Source: Corynebacterium vitaeruminis DSM 20294 (GTDB lineage Bacteria; Actinomycetota; Actinomycetes; Mycobacteriales; Mycobacteriaceae). Taken from it: a stretch of DNA of 64,000 bases. The notes under the pieces were generated by a model. That model was not told the DNA's origin, ran no database searches, and saw only the letters and a list, made by a program, of their open reading frames with translations. This document shows, piece after piece, positions 37,586 to 46,259 of this stretch. A program made the position numbers and the translations under genes. The DNA lies in the NCBI RefSeq assembly GCF_000550805.1, contig NZ_CP004353.1, positions 2,604,001 to 2,668,000 on the forward strand, read 5' to 3'. How positions within the stretch are numbered: position 1 is the stretch's first letter; the number at the start of each line of letters is the position of its first letter.

Positions 37586-38176
37586 TTAGATAAGCCCCAA
37601 TTCCTCGACTGCCTGCGCGAGTTCGCGCGCCCCGCGCGCCACCGCGTCTGCCCACGTCCCCGTGGATTCCTCGTTGGCGTTGTCGCTGACCTGCTTGAGC
37701 AGCCGGACCGGGATCTCGAAGTGCTGGCAAGTCTTTGCAACGGCGTAGCCCTCCATGTCGACCAGCTCCGCGATCCGCGCGAGCTTCTCGCGGCGCAGCG
37801 AGTCGTTGATGAAGGAGTCGCCGGTCGCAAGCCTCGCAGTGGGAAGCGGGCCACCGGATTGCTGCAGAGCCAGGGCGTTGGGGAAGGGGCGGCCGGTGAT
37901 CTGCTCGATGGCGCTCGTGTCGAAGTCGTGCTTGATCACCTCGGTAATCTCGTACACCCCGGCGTAGCCGTCGACAAGCGAGCCAGCAGTGCCGATGTTG
38001 ATCACCGCTGCAGGGCGCGGTCCGCGCGCGAGTACTTCCGCCAGGGCGATGGTCGCGTTGAGCGTGCCGATGCCGGTGATCAAAGTCGTTGCATCGTGTG
38101 GCAGCGCCGCCGCCTCGCCCGCGACCGCCGCGATGAACAGAGGGCGACGGGGATCGATCTCGTGATTCAGGTGCAT
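37586..38176 (-). CDS. MTA/SAH nucleosidase-family protein
   Basis: A 196-residue nucleoside phosphorylase-fold protein. GTAGSLVDG and LVDMEGYAVAKTC match the phosphate/ribose and adenine pockets of methylthioadenosine/S-adenosylhomocysteine nucleosidases, and DNANEEST the catalytic Asp block. ATG at 38176 is taken because upstream sequence belongs to the YwiC-like gene. It probably recycles methionine by-products, fitting the nearby sulfur genes. At 196 residues it is shorter than typical MTAN (about 230). Confidence 0.82.
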   Translation of the reverse strand: MHLNHEIDPRRPLFIAAVAGEAAALPHDATTLITGIGTLNATIALAEVLARGPRPAAVINIGTAGSLVDGYAGVYEITEVIKHDFDTSAIEQITGRPFPNALALQQSGGPLPTARLATGDSFINDSLRREKLARIAELVDMEGYAVAKTCQHFEIPVRLLKQVSDNANEESTGTWADAVARGARELAQAVEELGLI

Positions 38177-38195
38177 GCCCTCGAGCTTAAACGCC

Positions 38196-39107
38196 CTATC
38201 CGGCAAAGAGCACGGCAAGCCCCGCGAGGATGCACAGCGGCACCTCGGCAACACCGATCTGCTTCGGGGTCCACGCCCAGCGGTGGAGCGTGAGCGGGAA
38301 AGTCGTTGCACGCACGAGCGCCCACACGGCGACCACGATCATGAGCCACCACGACGCGACAGGGACGATGCGTCCGGCCCCGAGAAAGAGCACCGCAACG
38401 ACGACCACTGCGTGGTAGGCCACCGAGCCAACCAGGTAGCCGGATTTGCCGCGCTCGCGCACCATCGTCTTCACGAACGGTATGGTGCCGGTGAAGTACG
38501 CGGCGAGGAAGGCCGTCGCCGCCCACTGCGATGCCGGGATCCCCGCGAGACTCCTGGTTGCATCGCTTCGAGCGACCTCGCCGACCAAGTACAGCGCTGG
38601 CAGCAGCAGCGCGGAGGCGCACGTGGTGGACACGCCCGAGAGCAGCGAGCGGGGTCGGTGCCGCAAAGTCTCTGCAACGGCGATGAGAACCAGCGGAGCG
38701 AACAGCGGTGCGAACCACAATAGACAAGGAGCAAGGAGGACGACGATAACGATGCACGCCAGGCTCATCGCCCCGGTGACCGCCATCGGCACGGCGTATT
38801 CGTGTTTGCGGTGCGGGTTGCGCGCCTTGACCCACTGGCCGAAGGCGAAGAAACAGAAGTAGCCGGAAAACCAAGCGCCGAGGATGAGCGCCAGCGTAAC
38901 CACGAGCCGGGGTAAAGTCGTTGCATCCTGGCGAAGTAGCGCCACCAGCACCCCGGCGACCGCGGGCGTGGACAGCATCGCCCACGCGCCGTGTTGGTTG
39001 GGCACCCACCGGGCAGCCGTTCGCCGGGCCTTTCGCGTCGGCGGTGACGGAGTTGCCGGGGTGGAGTTCGATGCAGCGACAGGATACACATCGTCATGGT
39101 ACATCAT
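38196..39107 (-). CDS. YwiC-like membrane protein
   Basis: A roughly 303-residue protein. After a Pro/Ser/Thr-rich N-terminus comes PNQHGAWAMLSTP, the hallmark of the YwiC-like family, then about eight hydrophobic segments. The function is unknown. The start is uncertain: ATG pairs at 39107/39104 follow an AT-rich promoter-like stretch, while the frame stays open to 39206. It ends 19 bases before the nucleosidase start and is probably cotranscribed with it. It carries at least three motif-A copies. Confidence 0.8.
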   Translation of the reverse strand: MMYHDDVYPVAASNSTPATPSPPTRKARRTAARWVPNQHGAWAMLSTPAVAGVLVALLRQDATTLPRLVVTLALILGAWFSGYFCFFAFGQWVKARNPHRKHEYAVPMAVTGAMSLACIVIVVLLAPCLLWFAPLFAPLVLIAVAETLRHRPRSLLSGVSTTCASALLLPALYLVGEVARSDATRSLAGIPASQWAATAFLAAYFTGTIPFVKTMVRERGKSGYLVGSVAYHAVVVVAVLFLGAGRIVPVASWWLMIVVAVWALVRATTFPLTLHRWAWTPKQIGVAEVPLCILAGLAVLFAG

Positions 39108-39288
39108 CCAAAAGTTTGATGCCGACACCCCGGACCGGACCGATCTGTCTAGATTTACACCTTCCAAGAGCCCAAAAAGAACCAATCGGTCTATATTTTT
39201 ATTCATTCCCTACATGCCGACTACCTGTGGCTTTTCGTTCGCTAACACCAGACGCTAGACACGGTAAACGGCCAAGGTATAGATTCGT

Positions 39289-39304
39289 TAGACAAAGCAG
39301 TCTA
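39289..39304. promoter_or_regulatory. Perfect McbR box
   Basis: TAGAC-AAAGCA-GTCTA matches all ten fixed bases of the McbR operator TAGAC-N6-GTCTA. It lies 50 bases upstream of the miniature Fpr-like gene and about 180 bases from the divergent YwiC-like gene. Confidence 0.8.
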
Positions 39305-39353
39305 CAAATACTGAACCACTGAAATACTGAACTGCTGAGCTGAAAGGTAAACG

Positions 39354-39842
39354 ATGAGTCGCTCACTTTCCATCGCTGTCATCGGCGCCGGCGCGTCCGG
39401 CCTCTACATTGCCGATCAGCTCATGTGCCGCACCGTGGGCGCCCACATCGATCTCATTGACCAGACCCCGGCACCCATCGGCATCGCCGCCTACAGCGCC
39501 CGCCCGCCGCGAAGCGTTGCAGCTTCGACCACCCACCTCATCGGCAACGTCCGCGTCGGCACCGATGTTTCGGCTGCAGAGCTTCGCGGCGTCTACGACG
39601 TCGTCATCGATGCAACGACTTTCGCCGAGGGGGTCTCCGAGTTCACCCTCGACGCGACGATCGACATCGCCCTCGCAGGCGCCGAGGCCACGCATCCGCG
39701 CCTCGAGCTCGCCGAGCTGCTGCAGCGCCGAGGCGTCCCGGCGACGCGGTGGGTCAACCCGCTCAACCTCCCCACCGGCCGGGGCCTTCGCGAATGGCAG
39801 GCGGCGCTCGCCACCTCCCGCGGCGTCCCGGTGTGCTTTTAA
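39354..39842 (+). CDS. Miniature Fpr-like protein lacking the NADP domain
   Basis: A 162-residue protein. Its first about 110 residues follow the N-terminal half of Fpr2 from the same window: IAVIGAGASGLYIADQL parallels VAVIGAGPAGIYASDIL, DLIDQTPAPIGI parallels DLIEQMPAPFGL, and IGNVRVGTDVSAAEL parallels LGNIHVGRDVSVEEL. The NADP-binding domain is absent; the C-terminal 50 residues are unrelated to Fpr2. AAAGG precedes ATG 39354. A perfect McbR box lies upstream, so it is likely sulfur-regulated. It may be a decayed paralog or a small FAD-binding partner. Confidence 0.75.
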   Translation: MSRSLSIAVIGAGASGLYIADQLMCRTVGAHIDLIDQTPAPIGIAAYSARPPRSVAASTTHLIGNVRVGTDVSAAELRGVYDVVIDATTFAEGVSEFTLDATIDIALAGAEATHPRLELAELLQRRGVPATRWVNPLNLPTGRGLREWQAALATSRGVPVCF

Positions 39843-39910
39843 AAAGTCGTTGCAACAACTCCCGCAGGCCCCTTCACCCGGGGCTGCCGGGAGTTTTGCG
39901 CGTGAAGGAA

Positions 39911-39969
39911 AAGTCGTTGCATCGCTTTCCGACGCCTTCGGCGCCGTAGGCGTCGACAAGCGTGCAACT
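39911..39969. repeat. Head-to-head pair of motif A+B elements
   Basis: Positions 39911-39936 read AAGTCGTTGCA-T-CGCTTTCCGACGCC and 39949-39969 read GGCGTCGACAAGC-G-TGCAACT. They face each other around TTCGGCGCCGTA, so the block can fold as one long imperfect hairpin. It lies between the mini-Fpr gene and the Fe-S oxidoreductase gene. Confidence 0.75.
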
Positions 39970-40063
39970 AGGCTCACGCGATGCCACGCCTTAAAGTAAG
40001 AGCCATGTCCTCCGCGACGCGGGCCCCCTCCCGCGTGCGGTCAAGCCTCACCCCAGAAGGACC

Positions 40064-42934
40064 GTGAATCAACCCGTGATCTCCCACGTGCTCGCAAGCC
40101 CGGCGACCACCCCGGTGACGACGACGCTCGGTATCGCAGGCATCGTACTTTCGCTGCCGGCCTGGATCTACTTCATCCTTGCCGTGGCGAGGCTCTACCG
40201 CTTCGTCGCCGCGGGAAAGCCCAGCTACGAGCGCACGAACCAGCCTTTGCAAAGACTTGGGACCATGCTCAAGGAGGTCTTCTTCCACACCGAGCTCGTG
40301 CGCAAGCCCGCCGTCGCGGTGGCGCACTGGTTCGTCATGCTTGGATTCCTCATCGGCTCGCTCGTCTGGTTCGAGGCCTATATTCAGACCTTCGCGCCGG
40401 ATTCCGGCTGGCCGATCATCGGCCACTGGGCGATCTACCACCTCGCCGAGGAAGTCCTTGCATTGGGAACGGTCATCGGCATCGCGTTCCTGTTCGCGCT
40501 GCGTATCAGTAAGGGCACCCGTGAGCGACTGTCGCGCTTCTACGGTTCGAACAGCGCCGCGGCGTTCTTCGTCGAGGCGGTCGTCTTCGTCGAGGGGCTG
40601 GGGATGCTGCTGGTCAAGGCGTCGAAGATCGCCACCTACGGCCACGCCTCCTGGACGGACTTTGTCACCCGCGAAGTCGCTGCATTGCTCCCGGCATCCG
40701 CCACGCTGGTCTCGGCGTTCGCACTCGTCAAGCTGCTCACGGGCATGATCTGGCTCGTCGTCGTGGCACGCAACCTCAACTGGGGCGTTGCGTGGCACCG
40801 CTTCCTCGCCTTCTTCAACATCTTCTTCCGCAGGAATCCAGGCGGCGCCAAGGCGCTCGGTGCTGCCGCTCCCATGCTTTCCGACGGCCAGCCCCTCACC
40901 CTGGAGACCCTCGACGAGGCCGGGGACGAGCCCACCTTGGGCGTCGGAAAGCTAGGCGATGCACCGTGGAAGATGCTGCTCGATGCGGCAACCTGTACCG
41001 AGTGCGGCCGATGCCAGGAGCAGTGCCCCGCCTGGCACACCGAAAAGCCGCTGTCGCCGAAGCTTTTCGTCACCGACATCCGCGACGCGGCGGTGGCCAA
41101 CTCCGCTTACCTCACCGATCCCGCGACCTTTGCGGCCGACGAGTCGCACGCGGGCGTCGACGTGCTCAAGCTCGTGGGCGAGTCCCAGGTGATCAAGCCC
41201 GATGTCCTGTGGAGCTGCACCAACTGCGGCGCCTGCGTCGAGCAGTGCCCCGTCGACATCGAACACATCGATCACGTGCTCAACCTGCGCCGCTTCCAAG
41301 TCCTTGCAGAGTCCGACTTCCCCTCCGAGCTCACTGGCCTGTTCAAGAACCTCGAGACCAAGGGCAACCCGTGGGGACGCAACAACTCCGAGCGCCAGTC
41401 CTGGATCGACGAGGCCCGCCGCGACGGGCTGGAGGTCCCCGTCTTCGGCGAGGACGTCCACGACTTTGACGACCTCGAGTACCTGTTCTGGGTCGGTTGC
41501 GCCGGCGCCTTCGACGACGAGGGCAAGAAGACCACCCGCGCCGTCGTCGAGTTGCTGCATACCGCGGGCGTGAAGTTCGCCGTCTTGTCCAAGGGCGAGA
41601 CCTGCACCGGCGACCCGGCCCGCCGCGCGGGCAACGAGTTCCTGTTCCAGCAGCTTGCGCTCGACAACGTCGCCACCTTGAACGGCGTCTTCGAGGGCGT
41701 CCCGCAGGGCCAGCGCAAGATCATCACCACCTGCGCGCACTGCTTCAACACGCTGCGCAACGAGTACCCCGACTTCGACGGCCACTTCGACGTCTTCCAC
41801 CACACCCAGCTCTTAAGCCGCCTCGTGCGCGACAAGCTGCTCACCCCGATCCCGCGCACGGCGGACAACCGCCAGCCGATCACCTACCACGACCCGTGCT
41901 TCCTCGGCCGCCACAACAAGGTCTTCGACCCGCCGCGCGAGCTGCTCGGGCTCACCGGCGCCAACCTCATCGAGATGGACCGCAACCGCAACGAGGGCTT
42001 CTGCTGCGGTGCGGGCGGCGCGCGCATGTTCATGGAGGAAAAGCTCGGCACCCGCATCAACGAAAATCGTGCCGCCGAGGCCGTCGCCACCGGCGCCGAG
42101 GTCATTGCGGTGGGTTGCCCGTATTGCAACACCATGCTCACCACAGGTGTGAAGACCGTTGCAGAAAAGCAGGCGGCACCGGTGGTCAAGGACGTTGCGC
42201 GTCTGCTTCGCGATAGCGTGCTTGTCGACGGCACGCTCCCGGAGCCTCGGGCGAAGGCGTTCCTCGAGTCGCCCCGCAGGACGCCGCGCCGCGAGGACAA
42301 GCAGCAACCGAAAGTCGTTGCAACGCCTCCGACCACGCCGGGAGCACCGGTATCAGCAACCCACACGCCCGCGACGCCAGCCGCTGGCGTGCCCGCGCCC
42401 GGGGTCCCGGCGCCGACTGCAGGTGTCCCACAGCCTGGCACCGTCCCGACCCCCGCCGCCATCCCGTCGGTGCCCGTCCCGGGTGCTGCCGTGCCGCCCC
42501 CCACCGCGGTGCCGACGCTGCAGGCTGCGGCGCCTACTCCGACGGTTCCGACGCCAGCATCGCCGAGCGTGCCCTCCCCGGCAGTTCCGACGCCAACGCC
42601 TGCCGTCCCGACTCCGGGTGCTGCCGTGCCGAAACCGACCATCCCCGCACCGGGCTCTGCGGCCCCTGCGCCTGCGGTGCCTTCCCCCGGCGCCGTGCCT
42701 CCGCCGAGCGTGCCGACTCCGGCAGCCGCTGCGCCGAAACCGACCATCCCCGCGCCCGGCGCGATTCCACCGCCCGCAGCGCCTATGCCCAATGTGCCGG
42801 TACCGGGCGCTTCGGCGCCAGCTCCCGCAGTGCCCGCGCCGACGCCTTCGGTCCCAGCGCCGGGGGCTGCTATCCCCCGCCCCGCTGTTCCCTCACCCAG
42901 CCCGACGGCTGGGGAGGACGAGGCGGAAGACTGA
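40064..42934 (+). CDS. Membrane-bound Fe-S oxidoreductase (GlpC/HdrD-like) with Pro-rich tail
   Basis: A 956-residue protein in three parts. Residues about 15-250 hold five hydrophobic segments like the NarI/HdrE-type membrane domain. Two 4Fe-4S motifs follow, CTECGRCQEQCP and CTNCGACVEQCP (about 309-395). Then come two CCG domains with CAHCFNTLRNEYP, FCCGAGGARMF and VGCPYCNTM. Residues about 745-956 are a Pro/Ala/Val/Thr tail with repeated PKPTIPAPG units and an acidic end. M. tuberculosis Rv0338c is a known relative of the core. GTG 40064 follows AGAAGG closely. It probably moves electrons between the quinone pool and an unknown donor. Confidence 0.87.
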   Translation: MNQPVISHVLASPATTPVTTTLGIAGIVLSLPAWIYFILAVARLYRFVAAGKPSYERTNQPLQRLGTMLKEVFFHTELVRKPAVAVAHWFVMLGFLIGSLVWFEAYIQTFAPDSGWPIIGHWAIYHLAEEVLALGTVIGIAFLFALRISKGTRERLSRFYGSNSAAAFFVEAVVFVEGLGMLLVKASKIATYGHASWTDFVTREVAALLPASATLVSAFALVKLLTGMIWLVVVARNLNWGVAWHRFLAFFNIFFRRNPGGAKALGAAAPMLSDGQPLTLETLDEAGDEPTLGVGKLGDAPWKMLLDAATCTECGRCQEQCPAWHTEKPLSPKLFVTDIRDAAVANSAYLTDPATFAADESHAGVDVLKLVGESQVIKPDVLWSCTNCGACVEQCPVDIEHIDHVLNLRRFQVLAESDFPSELTGLFKNLETKGNPWGRNNSERQSWIDEARRDGLEVPVFGEDVHDFDDLEYLFWVGCAGAFDDEGKKTTRAVVELLHTAGVKFAVLSKGETCTGDPARRAGNEFLFQQLALDNVATLNGVFEGVPQGQRKIITTCAHCFNTLRNEYPDFDGHFDVFHHTQLLSRLVRDKLLTPIPRTADNRQPITYHDPCFLGRHNKVFDPPRELLGLTGANLIEMDRNRNEGFCCGAGGARMFMEEKLGTRINENRAAEAVATGAEVIAVGCPYCNTMLTTGVKTVAEKQAAPVVKDVARLLRDSVLVDGTLPEPRAKAFLESPRRTPRREDKQQPKVVATPPTTPGAPVSATHTPATPAAGVPAPGVPAPTAGVPQPGTVPTPAAIPSVPVPGAAVPPPTAVPTLQAAAPTPTVPTPASPSVPSPAVPTPTPAVPTPGAAVPKPTIPAPGSAAPAPAVPSPGAVPPPSVPTPAAAAPKPTIPAPGAIPPPAAPMPNVPVPGASAPAPAVPAPTPSVPAPGAAIPRPAVPSPSPTAGEDEAED

Positions 42935-42950
42935 TTTGCAACGACTTTGT

Positions 42951-42992
42951 CGGTGCCCCGCGTGTCTTCGCGTGGGGCACCGATCCTTTTTC
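42951..42992 (+). terminator. Intrinsic terminator after the Fe-S oxidoreductase
   Basis: CGGTGCCCCGCG pairs with CGCGTGGGGCACCG (one bulged T) and is followed by ATCCTTTTTCTC. Confidence 0.85.
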
Positions 42993-43070
42993 TCATTTGC
43001 AATTACGCCCACAGCGAAATGGGTGATTTCCCTGATGCGCTAGGAAATTGGCGTGACTATGGTGAGGGGT

Positions 43071-43706
43071 ATGAGCAACCCTTTTCAGCCTGACTACCGG
43101 ATTAGCGATGCGGAGCGTCGCCAAGCGATGGAAGACCTTGGCGCGCACTTCGCCGCGGGTCGGCTGGACATGAGCACCTACGAGCAGCGGATCGACCAGG
43201 TCGCCTCGGCGACCATGCGTTCTGAGATCTCGTACCTCTTCGACGATCTGCCTGCGGCTGGTCTGGTGGCTCCCACCTTGGCGTCGACAAGCATTGCAGG
43301 AGAACCGACCTATACGGCCTCGGAGATCGATCGGGTGCGCCGGGAGGGGCAACGCACCCGGGCGGGGATTCTGGGGGTGACCACCGTCGGCTGCTTCATC
43401 GCGCTGGCCACGGGCGGCCCGTCGGTGGGCGTCGTAATGTTCCTCATCCCGCTGGTGTGGCTGCTGCTGTACGTGATGAAGGTGGGGCCCGACTCGTGGT
43501 ACATGCCCTCGCGCGCGAAGCTCGAGCGCGAGCGGTTGCGGCAGGTCCGGATGCTCGAGGCCCAGCACACCCAGGCGATTCGCCTGGCCCACGCCGAGCA
43601 GCTCGCCCATCAAAAGGCCCTGAGGCAGCAGCGCCAGAACGAACTGGCGTCCACGGCCATGGAGTTCGCGGACGAGGCCCTGAAAAAGCTCCGGCGCCGA
43701 CGCTAA
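43071..43706 (+). CDS. DUF1707 membrane protein
   Basis: A 211-residue protein. The N-terminal DUF1707 block is RISDAERRQAMEDLG with AAGRLDMSTYEQRI (about 9-45). Two hydrophobic segments (about 110-150) are followed by a Lys/Arg/Gln-rich helical C-terminus likely to be a coiled coil. ATG 43071 starts the family motif; ATG 43059 is an alternative. Function unknown. Motif B plus a partial motif A lie at 43280-43298. Confidence 0.82.
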   Translation: MSNPFQPDYRISDAERRQAMEDLGAHFAAGRLDMSTYEQRIDQVASATMRSEISYLFDDLPAAGLVAPTLASTSIAGEPTYTASEIDRVRREGQRTRAGILGVTTVGCFIALATGGPSVGVVMFLIPLVWLLLYVMKVGPDSWYMPSRAKLERERLRQVRMLEAQHTQAIRLAHAEQLAHQKALRQQRQNELASTAMEFADEALKKLRRRR

Positions 43707-43880
43707 CGGGACGTCCGGGCGGCGCTGTGGTCACACCTTTGTGAGGGAAACTATTGAATTCTCCGCAATGCGCGAGAAGGATTTTTGAAATAGGTTCTCT
43801 GTTCATCTGCTGCGCTCTCCCGCCGACTCGCGCACGTGAGGTTGCGCGGGGAGCTCAGGCACTACCCGAAAGGTAGCCCC

Positions 43881-44717
43881 ATGAAGCTCCGCCGCTACGC
43901 AACCAGCCTCCTCGGCGCCCTCGCGCTCGTCGCCGCAGGATGGAGCGCCCCCGCGACCGGCGCCGAGTCCAACAACCTCGTCATTTTCGGCGACTCGGTA
44001 GCCGCCGACCCGCCGCTCGGCGCGTACCTGGCTGGCAGCTCCGCCGACCGGCTCGGGCTCAACACGACTGGCCTGCGCAGCTGCCCGCGCAGCGACTCGA
44101 GCTACGGCGTGCAGGCCGCCCATCTGCTCGGGCTCGAGGCGAGCGATTACTCCTGCTCCGGCATGTCCGCGATCTCCAAGGACCCGGCGGTCCCGCAGTT
44201 TTCGCAGCAGGTCGACGCCGCGCAGTCGGACGGTTCCCTGAGCGCGCGCACCCAGCGCGTGGTCATCACCGCCGGGTTCAACGACACTTACAGTCAAAAC
44301 TCCCTCGCCGACGACCAGGCCGTCGGCAATTACGTCGGGGCGATGATTCCGCAGATCCAGCGTATCCGCGCCGCCGCGCCCAACGCGCGCATCCAGCTGG
44401 TCGGCTACCCCACGATCACCGCGAACAGCGACGTCTGCCTCGGTCACCTGTTCCCGAACTCCTCCGTCTCGGTCCCCGCCGGCATAGTCGAGCGATTCGA
44501 GAATGAGGCCGAGTCCATGGGCGCGCAGCTCGCGGCGTCGACAGGTGTCGAGTTCCTGAGCCTCAAGCAGGCCACCGCGGGCAACGGCATGTGCGCCAGC
44601 GACGCCGACCGTTACTGGACGAGCATCATCGACTTCACTGGTGGCCCCGCGCACCTGCCGATCCACCTCAACGCCAGAGGCCACGCAGCCGTCGCGAACG
44701 CGATTGCTGCAAGCTAG
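43881..44717 (+). CDS. Secreted SGNH-hydrolase (lipase/esterase)
   Basis: A 278-residue exported esterase. A Sec signal peptide of about 29 residues ends at ATGAES. Block I is FGDSVAADPP (catalytic Ser), block III contains GFNDT, and block V LPIHLNARGH supplies the Asp/His region, as in GDSL/SGNH enzymes. ATG 43881 follows GAAAGG with suitable spacing. Cysteines are spaced to form disulfides outside the cell. Substrate may be a lipid or acetylated envelope sugar. The 174-base gap before it shows nothing recognisable. Confidence 0.87.
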   Translation: MKLRRYATSLLGALALVAAGWSAPATGAESNNLVIFGDSVAADPPLGAYLAGSSADRLGLNTTGLRSCPRSDSSYGVQAAHLLGLEASDYSCSGMSAISKDPAVPQFSQQVDAAQSDGSLSARTQRVVITAGFNDTYSQNSLADDQAVGNYVGAMIPQIQRIRAAAPNARIQLVGYPTITANSDVCLGHLFPNSSVSVPAGIVERFENEAESMGAQLAASTGVEFLSLKQATAGNGMCASDADRYWTSIIDFTGGPAHLPIHLNARGHAAVANAIAAS

Positions 44718-44878
44718 TTCCTGCCCGGGATAGCGGTCGGTGGCTATTGCCGTCGGCAAGCTGCTGTGCAAGAAGCTTGTCAACGCGTCACCGCGCCGCG
44801 CCTTCGTTGCATAGCGGGCACGCACGTATTGGGGAGCGCTTCTGTTGCAAGCGTTAAAAAAGTGGCAACATATACCGG

Positions 44879-46147
44879 GTGAGTAAAAAAGAAGCCACCC
44901 CCAGCCAGAGCGCGCCGAAGAAGAAGCAGCGCCGCATCTTCGATCAGTCGGAGAAGATGAAGGACGTCCTGTACGAAATTCGCGGGCCGGTGGCGGCGGA
45001 GGCCGAGCGCCTTGAGCTTGACGGCCACCGCATCCTCAAGCTCAACACCGGCAACCCGGCGATCTTCGGGTTCGAGGCGCCGGATGTGATCATGCGCGAC
45101 ATGATCGCCGCGCTGCCGACCTCCCAGGGATACTCCACCTCCAAGGGCATCATCCCGGCGCGCCGCGCGATCGTGACCCGATACGAGGTGATCCCGGGCT
45201 TCCCGTCTTTCGACGTCGAGGACGTCTACATCGGCAACGGCGTCTCCGAGCTCATCACCATGACGATGCAGGCGCTGCTCAACGACGGCGACGAGGTGCT
45301 CATCCCCGCGCCCGACTACCCGCTGTGGACCGCAGCGACGTCGCTGGCCGGCGGCAAGCCGGTGCACTACCTGTGCGACGAGGACAACAAGTGGTTCCCG
45401 GACATCGAGGACATTAAGGCAAAGGTCTCGGATAAGACCAAGGCCATCGTCATCATCAACCCGAACAACCCCACGGGCGCGGTGTACTCGAAGGAGATCC
45501 TGCAGCAAATCGTCGACATCGCCCGCGAGCACGACCTGCTCATCCTGGCCGACGAGATCTACGACCGCATCCTTTACGACGGTGCCGTGCACACCTCCAT
45601 CGCGACGCTCGCACCCGATCTGCTGTGCATCACCTACAACGGCCTGTCCAAGGCCTACCGAGTCTGCGGCTACCGCGCCGGTTGGATGGTCGTGACCGGC
45701 CCGAAGCAGTACGCAAAGGGCTTCATCGAGGGCCTCGACCTGCTCTCAGGCACCCGTCTGTGCCCGAACGTTCCGGGGCAGCACGCCATTCAGGTCGCCC
45801 TCGGCGGGCGGCAGTCCATCTACGACCTCACCGCCGAGTCCGGGCGCCTACACAAGCAGCGCGACGCCGCGTGGGAGGGCCTCAACGCCATCCCAGGTGT
45901 CAGCTGCGTGAAGCCGATGGGCGCGCTGTACGCCTTCCCGAAGCTCGACCTCAATTACTACGACATCCACGACGACACGCAGCTCATGCTCGACCTGCTG
46001 CGCGCGGAGAAGATCCTCCTCGTCCAGGGCACGGGATTCAACTGGCCAAAGCCCGACCACTTCCGAGTAGTATTCCTGCCATGGGCTTCTGAGCTGAAGG
46101 AAGCAATCGAAAGGCTGGGCAACTTCCTGTCCGGCTACAAGCAGTAA
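44879..46147 (+). CDS. alaT: Alanine aminotransferase AlaT
   Basis: A 422-residue class I aminotransferase. The PLP Lys is in NGLSKAYRVCGYRAGW, and INPNNPTGAVYS is the class hallmark. It matches the corynebacterial AlaT start region (K-M-K-D-V-L-Y-E-I-R-G-P) and interconverts pyruvate/glutamate with alanine/2-oxoglutarate. The start GTG 44879 has no clear ribosome site; a TATACC stands just before it. Confidence 0.9.
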   Translation: MSKKEATPSQSAPKKKQRRIFDQSEKMKDVLYEIRGPVAAEAERLELDGHRILKLNTGNPAIFGFEAPDVIMRDMIAALPTSQGYSTSKGIIPARRAIVTRYEVIPGFPSFDVEDVYIGNGVSELITMTMQALLNDGDEVLIPAPDYPLWTAATSLAGGKPVHYLCDEDNKWFPDIEDIKAKVSDKTKAIVIINPNNPTGAVYSKEILQQIVDIAREHDLLILADEIYDRILYDGAVHTSIATLAPDLLCITYNGLSKAYRVCGYRAGWMVVTGPKQYAKGFIEGLDLLSGTRLCPNVPGQHAIQVALGGRQSIYDLTAESGRLHKQRDAAWEGLNAIPGVSCVKPMGALYAFPKLDLNYYDIHDDTQLMLDLLRAEKILLVQGTGFNWPKPDHFRVVFLPWASELKEAIERLGNFLSGYKQ

Positions 46148-46212
46148 GCGAATCGCTGCATCCTTGCGGGTGTCCTCCGTGGGCTCCATGTGAGACGGCT
46201 TCACTTGAGACG

Positions 46213-46252
46213 ACTCCTCTAGGCCGGCGATTGCTTCGCCGACTAGAGGAGT
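46213..46252 (+). promoter_or_regulatory. Hairpin that buries the yibE/F ribosome binding site
   Basis: ACTCCTCTAG (46213-46222) pairs with CTAGAGGAGT (46243-46252), and an inner CGGCGA/TCGCCG stem closes a five-base loop. The 3' arm contains AGAGGAG, the ribosome site of the TTG start at 46260. There is no T tract after the stem. Confidence 0.55.
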
Positions 46253-46259
46253 TCGTGCT

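Noticed and set aside
42300..42930. The Pro-rich C-terminal repeats as a tandem DNA repeat or CRISPR-like array
   Set aside because: The units vary in length and sequence at DNA level and are read in frame as a low-complexity protein tail; there are no constant repeats with unique spacers.
46213..46252. The hairpin before yibE/F as the alaT terminator
   Set aside because: It has no T tract and contains the ribosome site of the next gene, so I list it as regulatory; partial termination cannot be excluded.
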